A program made the position numbers and the translations under genes. From NCBI RefSeq assembly GCF_900129845.1, contig NZ_FQXB01000001.1, positions 868,001-932,000 of the forward strand: 64,000 nucleotides of DNA, read 5' to 3'. Origin of the DNA: Cognatiyoonia sediminum (GTDB lineage: Bacteria; Pseudomonadota; Alphaproteobacteria; Rhodobacterales; Rhodobacteraceae). Positions 17,755 through 26,685 of this stretch are shown in pieces (positions within the stretch are counted from its first letter, which is position 1; every line of letters starts with the position of its first letter). The notes beneath the pieces are model-generated. The model did no database searches. It was not told where the DNA came from and saw only the letters and a program-made list of their open reading frames with translations.

Positions 17755-18561
17755 TCAAATATCCCCGAGCAACTGATCCATAGTGATCGCGGGTTGGGAA
17801 CAACCCGCCTCGCCCACGATTTTTGCAGGAACTCCAGCGACGGTCTTCTTTGGAGGGACGTCCGTCAACACGACTGACCCTGCGGCGACGCGACTGCAGT
17901 CACCAACGTGGATGTTTCCAAGAACTTTCGCGCCCGCGCCGATCAACACACCATTGCCGATCTTCGGATGTCGATCGTCATCCTCTTTACCGGTCCCGCC
18001 AAGGGTAACAGAGTGGAGCATCGAGACGTTATCGCCTACAACAGCAGTTTCACCCACAACAATTGAGTGCGCGTGGTCGATCATGATCCCTTTGCCGATA
18101 CGCGCGGCAGGGTGAATGTCGATACCAAACACCTCTGACGTTCGCATCTGGATGAAGTATGACAGATCTTTTTTACCGTTCTCCCAAAGCCAATGACCAA
18201 GGCGATAGGCTTGGATCGCTTGAAAGCCTTTGAAGAACAACAAAGGTTGCAAGAACCGATGGCATGCTGGATCGCGGTCATAGGTGGCGACCAAATCTGC
18301 GCGGGCTGCCATTGCCAGTTCAGGCTCGGCTTCATAAGCGGCGGTAGCGATGTCGCGCATAGTTTGCTCTGACATTTCGGTCGAGGCGAGCTTCATCGCG
18401 ATACGGTAGCCCAGCGCGTTCTCGAAAGAGCTGTGGTTCAGGATACCCGCATGAACCAAAGCACCGACAAGTGGTTCCTGTTCGATCGCCTCGCGACCTT
18501 CGTCGCAGATACGCTGCCAAACCGGATCAACTTCGCGGATCGAGGTATGTGCAATGGCCAT
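17755..18561 (-). CDS. cysE: Serine O-acetyltransferase
   Basis: 268 residues. Acetylates L-serine from acetyl-CoA to O-acetylserine for cysteine synthesis. An N-terminal helical domain (about 1-140) is followed by the left-handed beta helix of hexapeptide repeats, with the catalytic DIHPAARIGKGIMIDHAHSIVVGETAVVGDNVSMLHSVTLGGTGK segment. The C-terminal tail ends in Ile (LLGDI), the residue that in CysE orthologues inserts into the CysK active site to form cysteine synthase. In other Rhodobacterales cysE often flanks the GTA cluster, as here. Confidence 0.95.
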   Translation of the reverse strand: MAIAHTSIREVDPVWQRICDEGREAIEQEPLVGALVHAGILNHSSFENALGYRIAMKLASTEMSEQTMRDIATAAYEAEPELAMAARADLVATYDRDPACHRFLQPLLFFKGFQAIQAYRLGHWLWENGKKDLSYFIQMRTSEVFGIDIHPAARIGKGIMIDHAHSIVVGETAVVGDNVSMLHSVTLGGTGKEDDDRHPKIGNGVLIGAGAKVLGNIHVGDCSRVAAGSVVLTDVPPKKTVAGVPAKIVGEAGCSQPAITMDQLLGDI

Positions 18562-18590
18562 GAGCTTTATCCTTCAGCTAGGCTTTCTTC

Positions 18591-18818
18591 CTACTCCACA
18601 TAGGCGATCTGAACCAAGTTGAAAGTTTTGAATTGAGAAATCACGCAAAATGATGCGCTCATTTCGCAGCAAGCCGTTCCAGAAGATCGCGCAGGCAGGC
18701 GCGATAATGGGCATTGCAAAAGGTGATCGACTGTTTTTCGCCAGTCACTGCGCTTCCAAGCCGCCCGGTGCCGTTCCACCACATCCTCGGCTTTAGACTT
18801 GCGCAAAAATTCAAACAT
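18591..18818 (-). CDS. Small unknown ORF after terL, possible remnant of the GTA portal gene
   Basis: 75 residues from the ATG at 18818, which has an excellent ribosome site (AAGGAG, eight-base spacer). The first residues MFEFLRKSKAE resemble the MVFxFLR opening of GTA portal proteins (g3), and the gene sits where g3 would. After about residue 20 it does not look like a portal. A second frame within it (18784 to 18659) encodes a 41-residue, more protein-like sequence ending CNAHYRACLRDLLERLAAK. This may be a deletion joint or frameshift. Low certainty. Confidence 0.4.
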   Translation of the reverse strand: MFEFLRKSKAEDVVERHRAAWKRSDWRKTVDHLLQCPLSRLPARSSGTACCEMSASFCVISQFKTFNLVQIAYVE

Positions 18819-18916
18819 CAAAGCGTCTCCTTGTGCCGCGATTTGCAGCGTCGTTCGTTGGGAAATGGTATTTCATGAAATGATGAACGGCGTAGAAAAC
18901 CACCGTGCGGTGCCCT

Positions 18917-20203
18917 TTAAAGACCGCGGATCTTCGGATTCACCCATGTTTTTAACGGTTCAACCATCAAATCATGGAGCGCCCAGACAAGTGCATCCAC
19001 GCGGTCCGGAGATCCCTTCCCCGCGTACCCACGCGCTGTCATCTGGCACATTTGATCTTCCAACGCGCCAAGCCCGCGCACATGTCGCACCCGCCCTTGC
19101 TCGTAAAGGGCCGCCACAGGTTCCGCTCTGACCGCTTTGTTGCGAGAGGCATGAACTGCGCGATAAGACACAAACGGATCAACTTGCCAGATGACGTTCT
19201 CAACCAATTCTCCGCCCTGATTGACCTCGGCAACGAGGCGATCAGCATCGAAATCATGGTATCCCTTGACAGCCGCCCGCGCCCAATGCGTTGGCGTCGC
19301 CTCGCCTACGCTTAAGTCAGCAAGGACGACGGCACTCCATCGGTGTGGTTCTCCCTCCATGACGGCCCCCACCACAACAATCCCGCAGGTATCCGCAGAT
19401 TTCTTTGACGTCACTGATGGATCGACCGCGACAACGATCCGCGAAAACTCCGGCAGATTGGCGGTAGTCAAAGCGTCAAGCTGATCAACCTTCCACAGAG
19501 CGCCTTCCACGTCATCCAACAGCACACCGTCCAATTCTTGCCGACCAAGGCGTGACCCTTCGTACCTTGCCCGCACCTCTTTTAGGTAGCCAGGGGCCAA
19601 ATTAGCGGCATTGGCAAAAGTTGTCGCATGAGTGCTGACCGTACTTTCACGTGACAACAAGGCTTTCAAAACATCGACATTCTTCGGGGTCGTCGTCACG
19701 CACACCTTTGGATCGCCCCCGAGTCGCAATGCAAACTGCAACATATCCCAAGTGTCCTGCGCATTGCGCCACTTGGCCAACTCATCCACCCAAGCCGCGT
19801 CAAATTGAGGGCCGCGCAGCCCCTCTGGATCTTGACTGGTAAAGAGTTGCGCCTGCGCTCCGTTCGGCCAAATCAGCATGCGCTTTGTTGCCACCCAAAA
19901 GGGTTTCCGATCAGGTGGAGACACTGCCATGATACCGCTGTCCCCAAACACCATCATATCACGGGCCTGATCGTAGGTATCCGCCACCAAAGCAACGCGT
20001 TTGGCCTTCCCCTCACCTAGCGGCGTACGCCCCTCTACCATGGACCTGACCCACTCCGTCCCCGCACGGGTTTTTCCAGCACCACGCCCCCCCAAAATGA
20101 CCCAAGTGCGCCAGTCGCCAACGGGCGGTAACTGATGCGGCATCGCCCAAAACTCAAAGAGATACGGAAGCGCTTTAATCTGAGCTTCGCTCAACCCTTT
20201 CAA
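18917..20203 (-). CDS. GTA large terminase (TerL, DNA packaging)
   Basis: About 428 residues; ATPase and nuclease that would fill heads with host DNA. Walker A is VILGGRGAGKTRAG, the Walker B region AAWVDELAKW, and the nuclease domain shows VAVDPSV, ADTCGIVV and RVDALVWALHDL Asp residues. PYLFEFWAMPHQLPPVGDWRTW is typical of GTA g2 proteins. The frame opens at ATG 20314, but that overlaps g1 by 140 nt; TTG 20203 or a nearby codon is more likely. Both catalytic parts are intact, so it is not an obvious pseudogene. Confidence 0.82.
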   Translation of the reverse strand: MKGLSEAQIKALPYLFEFWAMPHQLPPVGDWRTWVILGGRGAGKTRAGTEWVRSMVEGRTPLGEGKAKRVALVADTYDQARDMMVFGDSGIMAVSPPDRKPFWVATKRMLIWPNGAQAQLFTSQDPEGLRGPQFDAAWVDELAKWRNAQDTWDMLQFALRLGGDPKVCVTTTPKNVDVLKALLSRESTVSTHATTFANAANLAPGYLKEVRARYEGSRLGRQELDGVLLDDVEGALWKVDQLDALTTANLPEFSRIVVAVDPSVTSKKSADTCGIVVVGAVMEGEPHRWSAVVLADLSVGEATPTHWARAAVKGYHDFDADRLVAEVNQGGELVENVIWQVDPFVSYRAVHASRNKAVRAEPVAALYEQGRVRHVRGLGALEDQMCQMTARGYAGKGSPDRVDALVWALHDLMVEPLKTWVNPKIRGL

Positions 20204-20537
20204 GAACTGGGATTGGGTGTTCGGCCTCTCTGATGCGATCAAGCGCGCGCCCGATTTGATCCCGGAGTTCGTCGTAGTCGAACTCTTCACCTGCGGCGGG
20301 GTTGAATTGTTCATCGAAGGCCTCCTCAGCCTTTGCCAGTTGCATCTGAAGGCTCATCATCTCCTCGGCCTTCTTCACTTGCGGCCTTGGTGTTTCCGTC
20401 GAAATCGGGAGAATTTCGCCCAACTGGACCTGAAGGTATTCACGCAACCCTTTGTAAACGTATCGCAAAAAATCAATGCGTTCTTGCGCCATTTGCGCCC
20501 TTCGAAGGAGCGCCTTCTTTTGCTTTTTCTTTCCCAT
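20175..20537 (-). CDS. GTA small terminase subunit (g1-like)
   Basis: 120 residues, highly charged and helical: a Lys/Arg-rich start (MGKKKQKKALLRRAQMAQER), then long helices with an acidic end. Similar size, composition and position (directly before and overlapping terL) as the RcGTA g1 protein, the small terminase. The start is set at 20537, with GAGG just upstream, because longer frames enter an unrelated Arg/Cys-rich sequence. Confidence 0.7.
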   Translation of the reverse strand: MGKKKQKKALLRRAQMAQERIDFLRYVYKGLREYLQVQLGEILPISTETPRPQVKKAEEMMSLQMQLAKAEEAFDEQFNPAAGEEFDYDELRDQIGRALDRIREAEHPIPVLERVERSSD

Positions 20538-20618
20538 CAACCTCGTTTCCTTGCACCTGACAGCCGCGGGATCAGGGCAAACCCTCCTTTCCATTTCCCG
20601 AAACTGTTAGGACAAAAA

Positions 20619-20650
20619 TAAAAAAAACCCGTCAGAATAATCTGACAGGT
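20619..20650 (-). terminator. Terminator after mltG
   Basis: Read on the minus strand: CCTGTCAGA, loop TTAT, TCTGACGGG (one G-T pair), then eight T. It separates the fab/mltG genes from the terminase genes, so g1-g2 would need their own promoter. Confidence 0.85.
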
Positions 20651-20674
20651 CCGGTCTCAGGCCTTTGAGAAGGC

Positions 20675-21829
20675 TTAATTGTTGGCGCGCTCCGCCTCAA
20701 TCGCCCGCCAAGCGGCGACGTTGCGGTTATGATCAGCGAGATTAGTCGCGAAGGCATGTCCACCTGTTCCATCCGCAACAAAGAAGATGAAATCCGTACT
20801 ATCGGGGTTCAATGCGGCTTCGATACTGGCGCGTCCAGGATTGGCAATCGGCGTTGGCGGCAAACCATCGATAACGTAGGTATTCCAAGGGGTATTACCA
20901 CGAAGTTCACTCTGTCGAAGGCCACGACCCAACACGCCCTGACCTCTCGTAATACCGTAAATGACGGTTGGGTCGGTTTGCAAACGCATCCCTTCATTCA
21001 AACGGTTGGTGAACACGCTCGCCACCTGCCCGCGTTCTTCAGGAACGCCGGTTTCTTTTTCAACGATACTTGCCAAGATCAACGCTTCTTCGGGGTTCTC
21101 CAACGGCACACCGTCCGCTCTATTCGCCCAAGCGTCCGCGAGAATGGTCTCTTGCCGCCCTTCCATCTCCGCGATGATTTCAGATGCTTCATCGCCCGGA
21201 CGGAATTCATAACTGTCCGGTGCAAGGCTGCCTTCCGCGGGGATCTCGGCGATCTCCCCGTCCAAGACATCTATCGCGTTCAAGCTGTTTGCAATTTGCC
21301 AGCTGGTGACACCTTCAGCGACAGCGATACGATACCGTGTATCCTGCCCTTCTTTGGCTTCGAGATATTCAGCCGGAGCCTCTTCTTCCAAGGGATTGAA
21401 AGACGCAACCTCCCCATAGCGGTTCGTAGCGGGATCCAACTCCCGCACCTGAACTTCTGAGCGCGTCACCCCGATCCGATAGACAATCTCGGTTCCGCAA
21501 GTGCTGACACCACTACCTGTGATCGCGTCAACAATCTCAGCCATCGAGGCACCGTCTTCAATCAGAAAGCTACCAGCCTTCAATTGGTTTGTTTTATCAG
21601 AGTAATCCGCCCCTGCCATAAAAAGCCATGGCTGGGAAATCGCGCCCTCGGCCGTCAAATCATCCCGAACATCACGGAAATTAGATCCGCTAGGCACTTG
21701 CAAACAAATAGCTGTCTCCAACGGCCCTTCGGCGCGGTAGGTGTTGCCACCCCACGCAATCACGCCAGCTAGAAGAAAAAGCGCGACGATAAGAAACGTA
21801 ATCGCATTCGACGCGATATGTCGGATCAT
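20675..21829 (-). CDS. mltG: Endolytic transglycosylase MltG
   Basis: 384 residues. Cleaves nascent peptidoglycan glycan strands and is thought to terminate their elongation. One N-terminal membrane helix (TFLIVALFLLAGVIAWG) anchors it to the inner membrane with the catalytic part outside. The YceG signature LASIVEKETGVPEERGQVASVFTNRLNEGMRLQTDPTVIYGI includes the catalytic Glu (VEKET), and NTYVIDGLPPTPIANPG follows. Its ATG directly abuts the fabF stop. Confidence 0.94.
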   Translation of the reverse strand: MIRHIASNAITFLIVALFLLAGVIAWGGNTYRAEGPLETAICLQVPSGSNFRDVRDDLTAEGAISQPWLFMAGADYSDKTNQLKAGSFLIEDGASMAEIVDAITGSGVSTCGTEIVYRIGVTRSEVQVRELDPATNRYGEVASFNPLEEEAPAEYLEAKEGQDTRYRIAVAEGVTSWQIANSLNAIDVLDGEIAEIPAEGSLAPDSYEFRPGDEASEIIAEMEGRQETILADAWANRADGVPLENPEEALILASIVEKETGVPEERGQVASVFTNRLNEGMRLQTDPTVIYGITRGQGVLGRGLRQSELRGNTPWNTYVIDGLPPTPIANPGRASIEAALNPDSTDFIFFVADGTGGHAFATNLADHNRNVAAWRAIEAERANN

Positions 21830-23092
21830 TTAGCTGACTTTCCCGAAGACCACGCTTGCGTTTGTTCCGCCAAACCCAAAGGAATTCGACAACGCGATGT
21901 TGATCTCTTTCTCTCGCTTGGAATTGGCACAAAGATCAACGGTCGTTTCGGCATCAACGTTGTCCAAATTGATCGTTGGCGGAGCCACCTGATCGCGGAT
22001 CGCAAGGATGGAGAAAATCGCCTCGATCGCGCCTGCGGCCCCAAGCAAATGCCCTGTGGCTGATTTTGTCGATGACATGGTGAGCTTTGCAGCAGCCTCT
22101 GGCCCAACGAGGCGCTCCACCGCACCAAGTTCGATGGTATCTGCCATTGTCGACGTGCCGTGCGCGTTCACATAGTCGATCTGGCTTGGTTCAATACCTG
22201 CGTCGCGGCAAGCAGCTTTCATCGCACGCTCTGCGCCTTCATGATCCGGTGGAGGTGCCGTGATATGATGTGCATCGCCGCTCAACCCATAGCCAAGGAC
22301 TTCGCCATAGATCTTCGCGCCACGCGCCTTGGCATGTTCGTATTCCTCAAGAATGACGATGCCAGCACCCTCGCCCATAACGAAACCGTCACGGTCTTTG
22401 TCCCAAGGACGGCTTGCCTTAGTCGGCTCTTCTGCGCGTTCTGTGGAGAGCGCCTTACACGCATTAAATCCAGCGATACCCAAACGACAAATCGCGGCTT
22501 CCGCACCGCCAGCAACCATCACATCTGCATCGCCGTGTTGGATCAAACGTGAGGCATCACCAATTGCGTGAGCGCCTGTAGAACAAGCCGTAACGACAGA
22601 ATGGTTCGGCCCCTTAAAGCCATATTTGATGGAAACCTGACCCGAAATGAGGTTGATCAACGCACCTGGCACAAAGAATGGCGAAATACGGCGCGGACCT
22701 TTTTCCTCGAGGATCAAAGACGCGTTCGCAATCGAATTCAATCCGCCGATGCCAGAGCCAATCAAAATGCCGGTGCGTTCCAGACTTTCATTGTCTTCAG
22801 GCATCCAGCCAGAATCTTCGATCGCCTGTTGAGCGGCCGCCATACCGAAAACGATAAACGTATCGACCTTACGACGTTCCTTAGGGTCCATGTATTTGTC
22901 GGCATTGAACGTACCGTCGCTTCCGTCTCCCAAAGGGACTTCGCATGCATAAGTGGTCGCCAGCCCTTCTGGGTCAAAGCCCGTGATGGTTCCGGCACCT
23001 GACTGACCGTCCAAAATACGCTTCCAAGATTCCTCAACACCATCTGCTAGTGGCGTGACCAATCCCAAACCTGTAACGACGACTCGACGCAT
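21830..23092 (-). CDS. fabF: Beta-ketoacyl-ACP synthase II
   Basis: 420 residues. Condenses malonyl-ACP with acyl-ACP in fatty acid elongation. Cys in TACSTGAHAIGDA, His in NAHGTSTMADTIE and His in KSATGHLLGAAGA make up the Cys-His-His active site of FabF. ATG 23092 begins the canonical MRRVVVTGLGLVTPL; a longer frame upstream is open but unsupported. Downstream of acpP, with a terminator in between. Confidence 0.96.
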   Translation of the reverse strand: MRRVVVTGLGLVTPLADGVEESWKRILDGQSGAGTITGFDPEGLATTYACEVPLGDGSDGTFNADKYMDPKERRKVDTFIVFGMAAAQQAIEDSGWMPEDNESLERTGILIGSGIGGLNSIANASLILEEKGPRRISPFFVPGALINLISGQVSIKYGFKGPNHSVVTACSTGAHAIGDASRLIQHGDADVMVAGGAEAAICRLGIAGFNACKALSTERAEEPTKASRPWDKDRDGFVMGEGAGIVILEEYEHAKARGAKIYGEVLGYGLSGDAHHITAPPPDHEGAERAMKAACRDAGIEPSQIDYVNAHGTSTMADTIELGAVERLVGPEAAAKLTMSSTKSATGHLLGAAGAIEAIFSILAIRDQVAPPTINLDNVDAETTVDLCANSKREKEINIALSNSFGFGGTNASVVFGKVS

Positions 23093-23183
23093 TTCACGCC
23101 CCCCAATTTTTCTTTGTTCCCTATTACCCCACGTGCTTTGCATCGGGCAAGGGCTGGCGGCAATCACTCGCCGAAGACAAACG

Positions 23184-23209
23184 AAAACGGCGCTCCCGAA
23201 GGAACGCCG
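23184..23209 (-). terminator. Terminator between acpP and fabF
   Basis: Minus strand: CGGCGTTCC, TTCG tetraloop, GGAGCGCCG, then TTTT. A stem-loop inside an otherwise co-directional cluster would let acpP, needed in large excess, be made without equal fabF. Confidence 0.75.
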
Positions 23210-23233
23210 CCTTACTCAAAATCTCAATGAGGC

Positions 23234-23467
23234 TTAGGCAGCTTCAGAGATAAACTTAACAGCGTCGCCGAAGGACTGAATTGTTTCAGCTGCGTCATCA
23301 GGGATCTCGATGCCGAACTCTTCTTCGAAGGCCATAACCAATTCAACTGTGTCCAAGCTGTCAGCGCCAAGGTCATCGATGAAGGACGCACCTTCTACAA
23401 CTTTGTCCTCTTCTACACCAAGATGCTCAACTACGATCTTGCGTACGCGGTCTGCGACGTCGCTCAT
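23234..23467 (-). CDS. acpP: Acyl carrier protein
   Basis: 77 residues, the usual ACP length, strongly acidic. Carries growing acyl chains on phosphopantetheine attached to Ser37 in [12 protein letters not shown]. Located between fabG and fabF, the classical order fabD-fabG-acpP-fabF. Confidence 0.97.
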   Translation of the reverse strand: MSDVADRVRKIVVEHLGVEEDKVVEGASFIDDLGADSLDTVELVMAFEEEFGIEIPDDAAETIQSFGDAVKFISEAA

Positions 23468-23603
23468 GATAATTCCTCACATTCTTATGGGTCTTCACCC
23501 GGTTTTCAGTGGATCGAAATGCGTCGACCCAAAATGGCTGAGCGGCCTATAGCAGGAAAATGCCCCAACGCAAATGTTTTCCAACGCTCGCCGCGACCAG
23601 CAC

Positions 23604-24341
23604 CTACAACATGGCCATACCGCCGTTCACATGCAAGGTCGTCCCCGTTACATATCCGGCTTCAGCACTAGAAAGATACAGTACAGCCGCTGCTATTTCA
23701 TCTGCTTCCCCCATACGACCGGCAGGGATTTGACCAAGAATTCCGGACTTCTGATCGTCGTTCAACTTGTCTGTCATCGCTGTCGTAATAAAGCCCGGAG
23801 CCACACAATTTACGGTAATTCCACGGCTCGCGACTTCATAGGCGATGGATTTCGACATCCCGACCATACCCGCCTTTGACGCGGCATAATTGGCCTGCCC
23901 AGGATTACCTGTCGCCCCTACAACACTGGAAATATTCACAATTCTCCCCCAACGCGACTTCATCATACCACGGATTACACCTTTACAAAGACGCATAGTT
24001 GAAGTGAGATTGACCTCCAAAACGCTGGCCCACTCTTCATCCGACATTCGCAAAAAGATGTTATCGCGTGTAATACCCGCGTTGTTGACCAGAATATCAA
24101 CAGACCCCATCGAGTCGGCCGCTGACTTTGGAAGCGCCGTAACAGCCTCCGCGTCGCTCAAGTTACACGGCAATACATGCGCACGATCGCCAAGTTCCGA
24201 CGCCAAAGCCTCCAAAGGCTCAACGCGCGTACCGGACAAGCCAACTGTTGCCCCAGCCTCATGCAACGATTTCGCGATGGCCCCACCGATTCCACCTGAT
24301 GCACCGGTTACGAGTGCGTTTTTCCCTGTAAGATCAAACAT
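23604..24341 (-). CDS. fabG: 3-oxoacyl-ACP reductase
   Basis: 245 residues, short-chain dehydrogenase. Reduces 3-ketoacyl-ACP with NADPH. TGASGGIGGAIA binds the cofactor; NNAG, the Ser of NISSVVGATGNPGQANY and the Tyr-x3-Lys in YAASKAG complete the catalytic set; the end VTGTTLHVNGGMAML is typical. ATG 24341 has AGGCAGGAT before it. Follows fabD after 13 nt. Confidence 0.96.
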   Translation of the reverse strand: MFDLTGKNALVTGASGGIGGAIAKSLHEAGATVGLSGTRVEPLEALASELGDRAHVLPCNLSDAEAVTALPKSAADSMGSVDILVNNAGITRDNIFLRMSDEEWASVLEVNLTSTMRLCKGVIRGMMKSRWGRIVNISSVVGATGNPGQANYAASKAGMVGMSKSIAYEVASRGITVNCVAPGFITTAMTDKLNDDQKSGILGQIPAGRMGEADEIAAAVLYLSSAEAGYVTGTTLHVNGGMAML

Positions 24342-24354
24342 ATCCTGCCTCTTC

Positions 24355-25293
24355 TTATCCTTTAATTTCCGCAGCAACGGCGGAAACATCTTCCGGCGTG
24401 CCAACATTCGCTGTCGCCATTTCTTTGTGAATGCGCCGGATCATGCCAGTCAGCGCTTTGCCTGCGCCAACTTCAACTGTCGAAGTCACACCGTTTTCGG
24501 CCATCCAAGACACACTCTCGCGCCACCGTACAGAACCTGTGACCTGCTCAACCAACAGCGATCTGATCGTTGCCGGGTCGCTGACTGACTTCGCTAAAAC
24601 GTTCGCCACCACCGGAACAGCGGGGCGTTCAATGTCCACTTCCGCCAATGCTTGCGCCATGACTTCGGCCGCAGGCGCCATCAATGAGCAATGGAATGGT
24701 GCGCTGACTGGCAACAACATTGCTCGACGCGCGCCTTGTTCCTTGGCGATTTCGACGGCTCTCTCAACCGCTGCTTTATCCCCAGAAACAACAACTTGCG
24801 ACGGGTCGTTATCATTCGCAGCTTGGCACACTTCGCATTGAGCCGCCTCGCTCGCAACGGCCTGCGCTGCGTCGAAATTCAGCCCCAACAAAACAGCCAT
24901 AGCTCCGACACCAACCGGCACAGCGCTCTGCATCGCTTCGCCACGGGTCCTCAACAAACGCGCCGCATCTCCAACTTGGAACGCCCCTGCCGCTGCCAAA
25001 GCGCTGTACTCCCCCAAGGAATGACCAGCTACATAGTCAACATGATCCATAGTCACGCCCTCGGCTTCCAAAGCCCGCATAGCTGCCATGGACGTCGCCA
25101 TAAGGGCCGGTTGTGCGTTCGCCGTGAGGGTCAGGGTTTCTATATCGCCTTCCCAGATCAAATCTGACAGCTTTTCGCCCAAGGCTTCATCAACTTCATC
25201 AAAAACAGCCTTTGAAGCCGGATAGGCATCAGCCAAAGCTTTACCCATCCCGATTGTTTGTGCACCTTGACCCGGAAATACAAACGCCCGCAT
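24355..25293 (-). CDS. fabD: Malonyl CoA-acyl carrier protein transacylase
   Basis: 312 residues. Transfers malonyl from CoA to ACP. N-terminal FVFPGQGAQTIGMGKAL, the active-site Ser in AGHSLGEYSALAA and the LLPVSAPFHCSLM His segment are diagnostic. First gene of the minus-strand fab cluster; the promoter must lie in the 25294-25457 gap, divergent from the b561 gene. Confidence 0.96.
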   Translation of the reverse strand: MRAFVFPGQGAQTIGMGKALADAYPASKAVFDEVDEALGEKLSDLIWEGDIETLTLTANAQPALMATSMAAMRALEAEGVTMDHVDYVAGHSLGEYSALAAAGAFQVGDAARLLRTRGEAMQSAVPVGVGAMAVLLGLNFDAAQAVASEAAQCEVCQAANDNDPSQVVVSGDKAAVERAVEIAKEQGARRAMLLPVSAPFHCSLMAPAAEVMAQALAEVDIERPAVPVVANVLAKSVSDPATIRSLLVEQVTGSVRWRESVSWMAENGVTSTVEVGAGKALTGMIRRIHKEMATANVGTPEDVSAVAAEIKG

Positions 25294-25457
25294 CTGTCGC
25301 TCCCCTTTTATTGTTCATTCAGACCTAACCCGCAGCGTGACGCATCACAAGTCAAATGCCTTTTGTGGCGTTATGCACAGAGCCTCAGCGATTTGCATAA
25401 GTTGAATGCCTGCAAACCCGTGATAGCTTTCGAGCAACTGCAGAAGTGGAACATCCA

Positions 25458-26645
25458 ATGAGTCTTGCCAACAGCCAAACGCACTACGGAGCTGTCACGA
25501 AGTCCTTTCATTGGGTGACCGCAGTTCTAATCCTCATCTTGATGCCACTTGGGTCAATCGCAAATGGCGCACCTTTTGAGACGAGCGAAGAGCTCGCAAG
25601 GAAAGCTTGGCTGTTTTCCCTTCACAAAACTTTGGGCGTAACGGTCTTCTTCTTCGCGCTGCTCCGCATAGCTTGGGCGTTGACGCAACCAAAGCCGTCG
25701 CCTCTTCATCCGGAACGCAAGTTGGAGACCTTTGCAGCCGACGTCGCCCATTGGCTGCTTTATGGCTCGCTTGTCCTGGTTCCTTTGTCGGGCTGGATTC
25801 ATCATGCAGCCACGACTGGCTTCGCCCCAATTTGGTGGCCCTTCGGCCAAAGCCTACCCTTTGTCCCCAAGGATGAAGATTTGGCTCATCTTTCGGGCGA
25901 TATTCACTGGATTTGGACAAAGGTCCTGCTTTTCTCACTGCTCGCCCACATTGGCGGGGCTTTGAAGCACGTCTTCATTGATCGCGACGAAACTTTGAAA
26001 CGCATGTGGTTCGGCACGATTGGCAAACTTGAATTGCCAAAGACTGAAAAGTCGGTCGCACCCGCTTCGCTCGCAGTTATCATCTTTGCAGCGACGGGAT
26101 TGTTTATCGCTACATCCTCAACGACAGCCACTGCTGAGTCCGAAACGGTCCTTCAACAGGTTGCGTCAGATTGGGTCGTTCAAGACGGCACAATTGAGAT
26201 CACCGTGACGCAGTTCGGCAGCCCTGTAACGGGTGGGTTTGAAGAGTGGACCGCCTCGATCAACTACGACCCTGCGACAAAAACTGGGACCGTCGAAACC
26301 ACGATAGCCATCGATTCTCTTACGCTCGGGTCGGTGACTGGTCAGGCGATGGGCGCTGACTTCTTCGACTCAGCCAAGTTCCCGACAGGGACTTTTGCGG
26401 CGGACATCGCAGAAATTGACGGCCAACTTACAGCGACCGGAACTCTAACTGTCAAAGGCGCAACGGTTCCAATATCACTGCCCTTTACTCTAGATATAGA
26501 GGGTCAGACCGCTCGAATGAGCGGGTCAACATCGATCAATCGTTTGGATTTTGGGGTTGGCGCGTCCATGCCGGACGAAACGAATTTGAAATTCGGAGTC
26601 GATATTGCGGTTGAATTAACCGCCGAACGCCAACAAGAAAATTAA
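25458..26645 (+). CDS. Cytochrome b561-YceI fusion protein
   Basis: 395 residues, two families in one chain. Residues about 1-180 are a cytochrome b561 of the prokaryotic four-helix type, with His ligand candidates in SFHWVTAV, FSLHKTLG, HWLLYG and the LLAHIGGALKHVFIDRD helix. A fifth helix (about 200-218, SLAVIIFAATGLFI) leads to a YceI lipocalin-like domain (about 230-395), ending in the typical SINRLDFGVG strand. It would tether an isoprenoid-binding domain on the periplasmic face next to a quinone-reactive haem module. Start: ATG 25458 rather than GTG 25446. Confidence 0.85.
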   Translation: MSLANSQTHYGAVTKSFHWVTAVLILILMPLGSIANGAPFETSEELARKAWLFSLHKTLGVTVFFFALLRIAWALTQPKPSPLHPERKLETFAADVAHWLLYGSLVLVPLSGWIHHAATTGFAPIWWPFGQSLPFVPKDEDLAHLSGDIHWIWTKVLLFSLLAHIGGALKHVFIDRDETLKRMWFGTIGKLELPKTEKSVAPASLAVIIFAATGLFIATSSTTATAESETVLQQVASDWVVQDGTIEITVTQFGSPVTGGFEEWTASINYDPATKTGTVETTIAIDSLTLGSVTGQAMGADFFDSAKFPTGTFAADIAEIDGQLTATGTLTVKGATVPISLPFTLDIEGQTARMSGSTSINRLDFGVGASMPDETNLKFGVDIAVELTAERQQEN

Positions 26646-26685
26646 GGCGGCGCCCCGCTAAGGGCTCCGCCAAAAGCACAGGAGT

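Larger units (their letters stand above)
18591..20537 (-). other. Remnant gene transfer agent (GTA) cluster
   Basis: Only the small terminase (g1) and large terminase (g2) of an RcGTA-like cluster are present, in the normal order and between the usual flanks (mltG/fab cluster on one side, cysE on the other). Portal, protease, capsid, head-tail and tail genes (g3-g15) are absent; 356 nt separate the terL end from cysE. A large internal deletion is the simplest reading. Confidence 0.65.
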
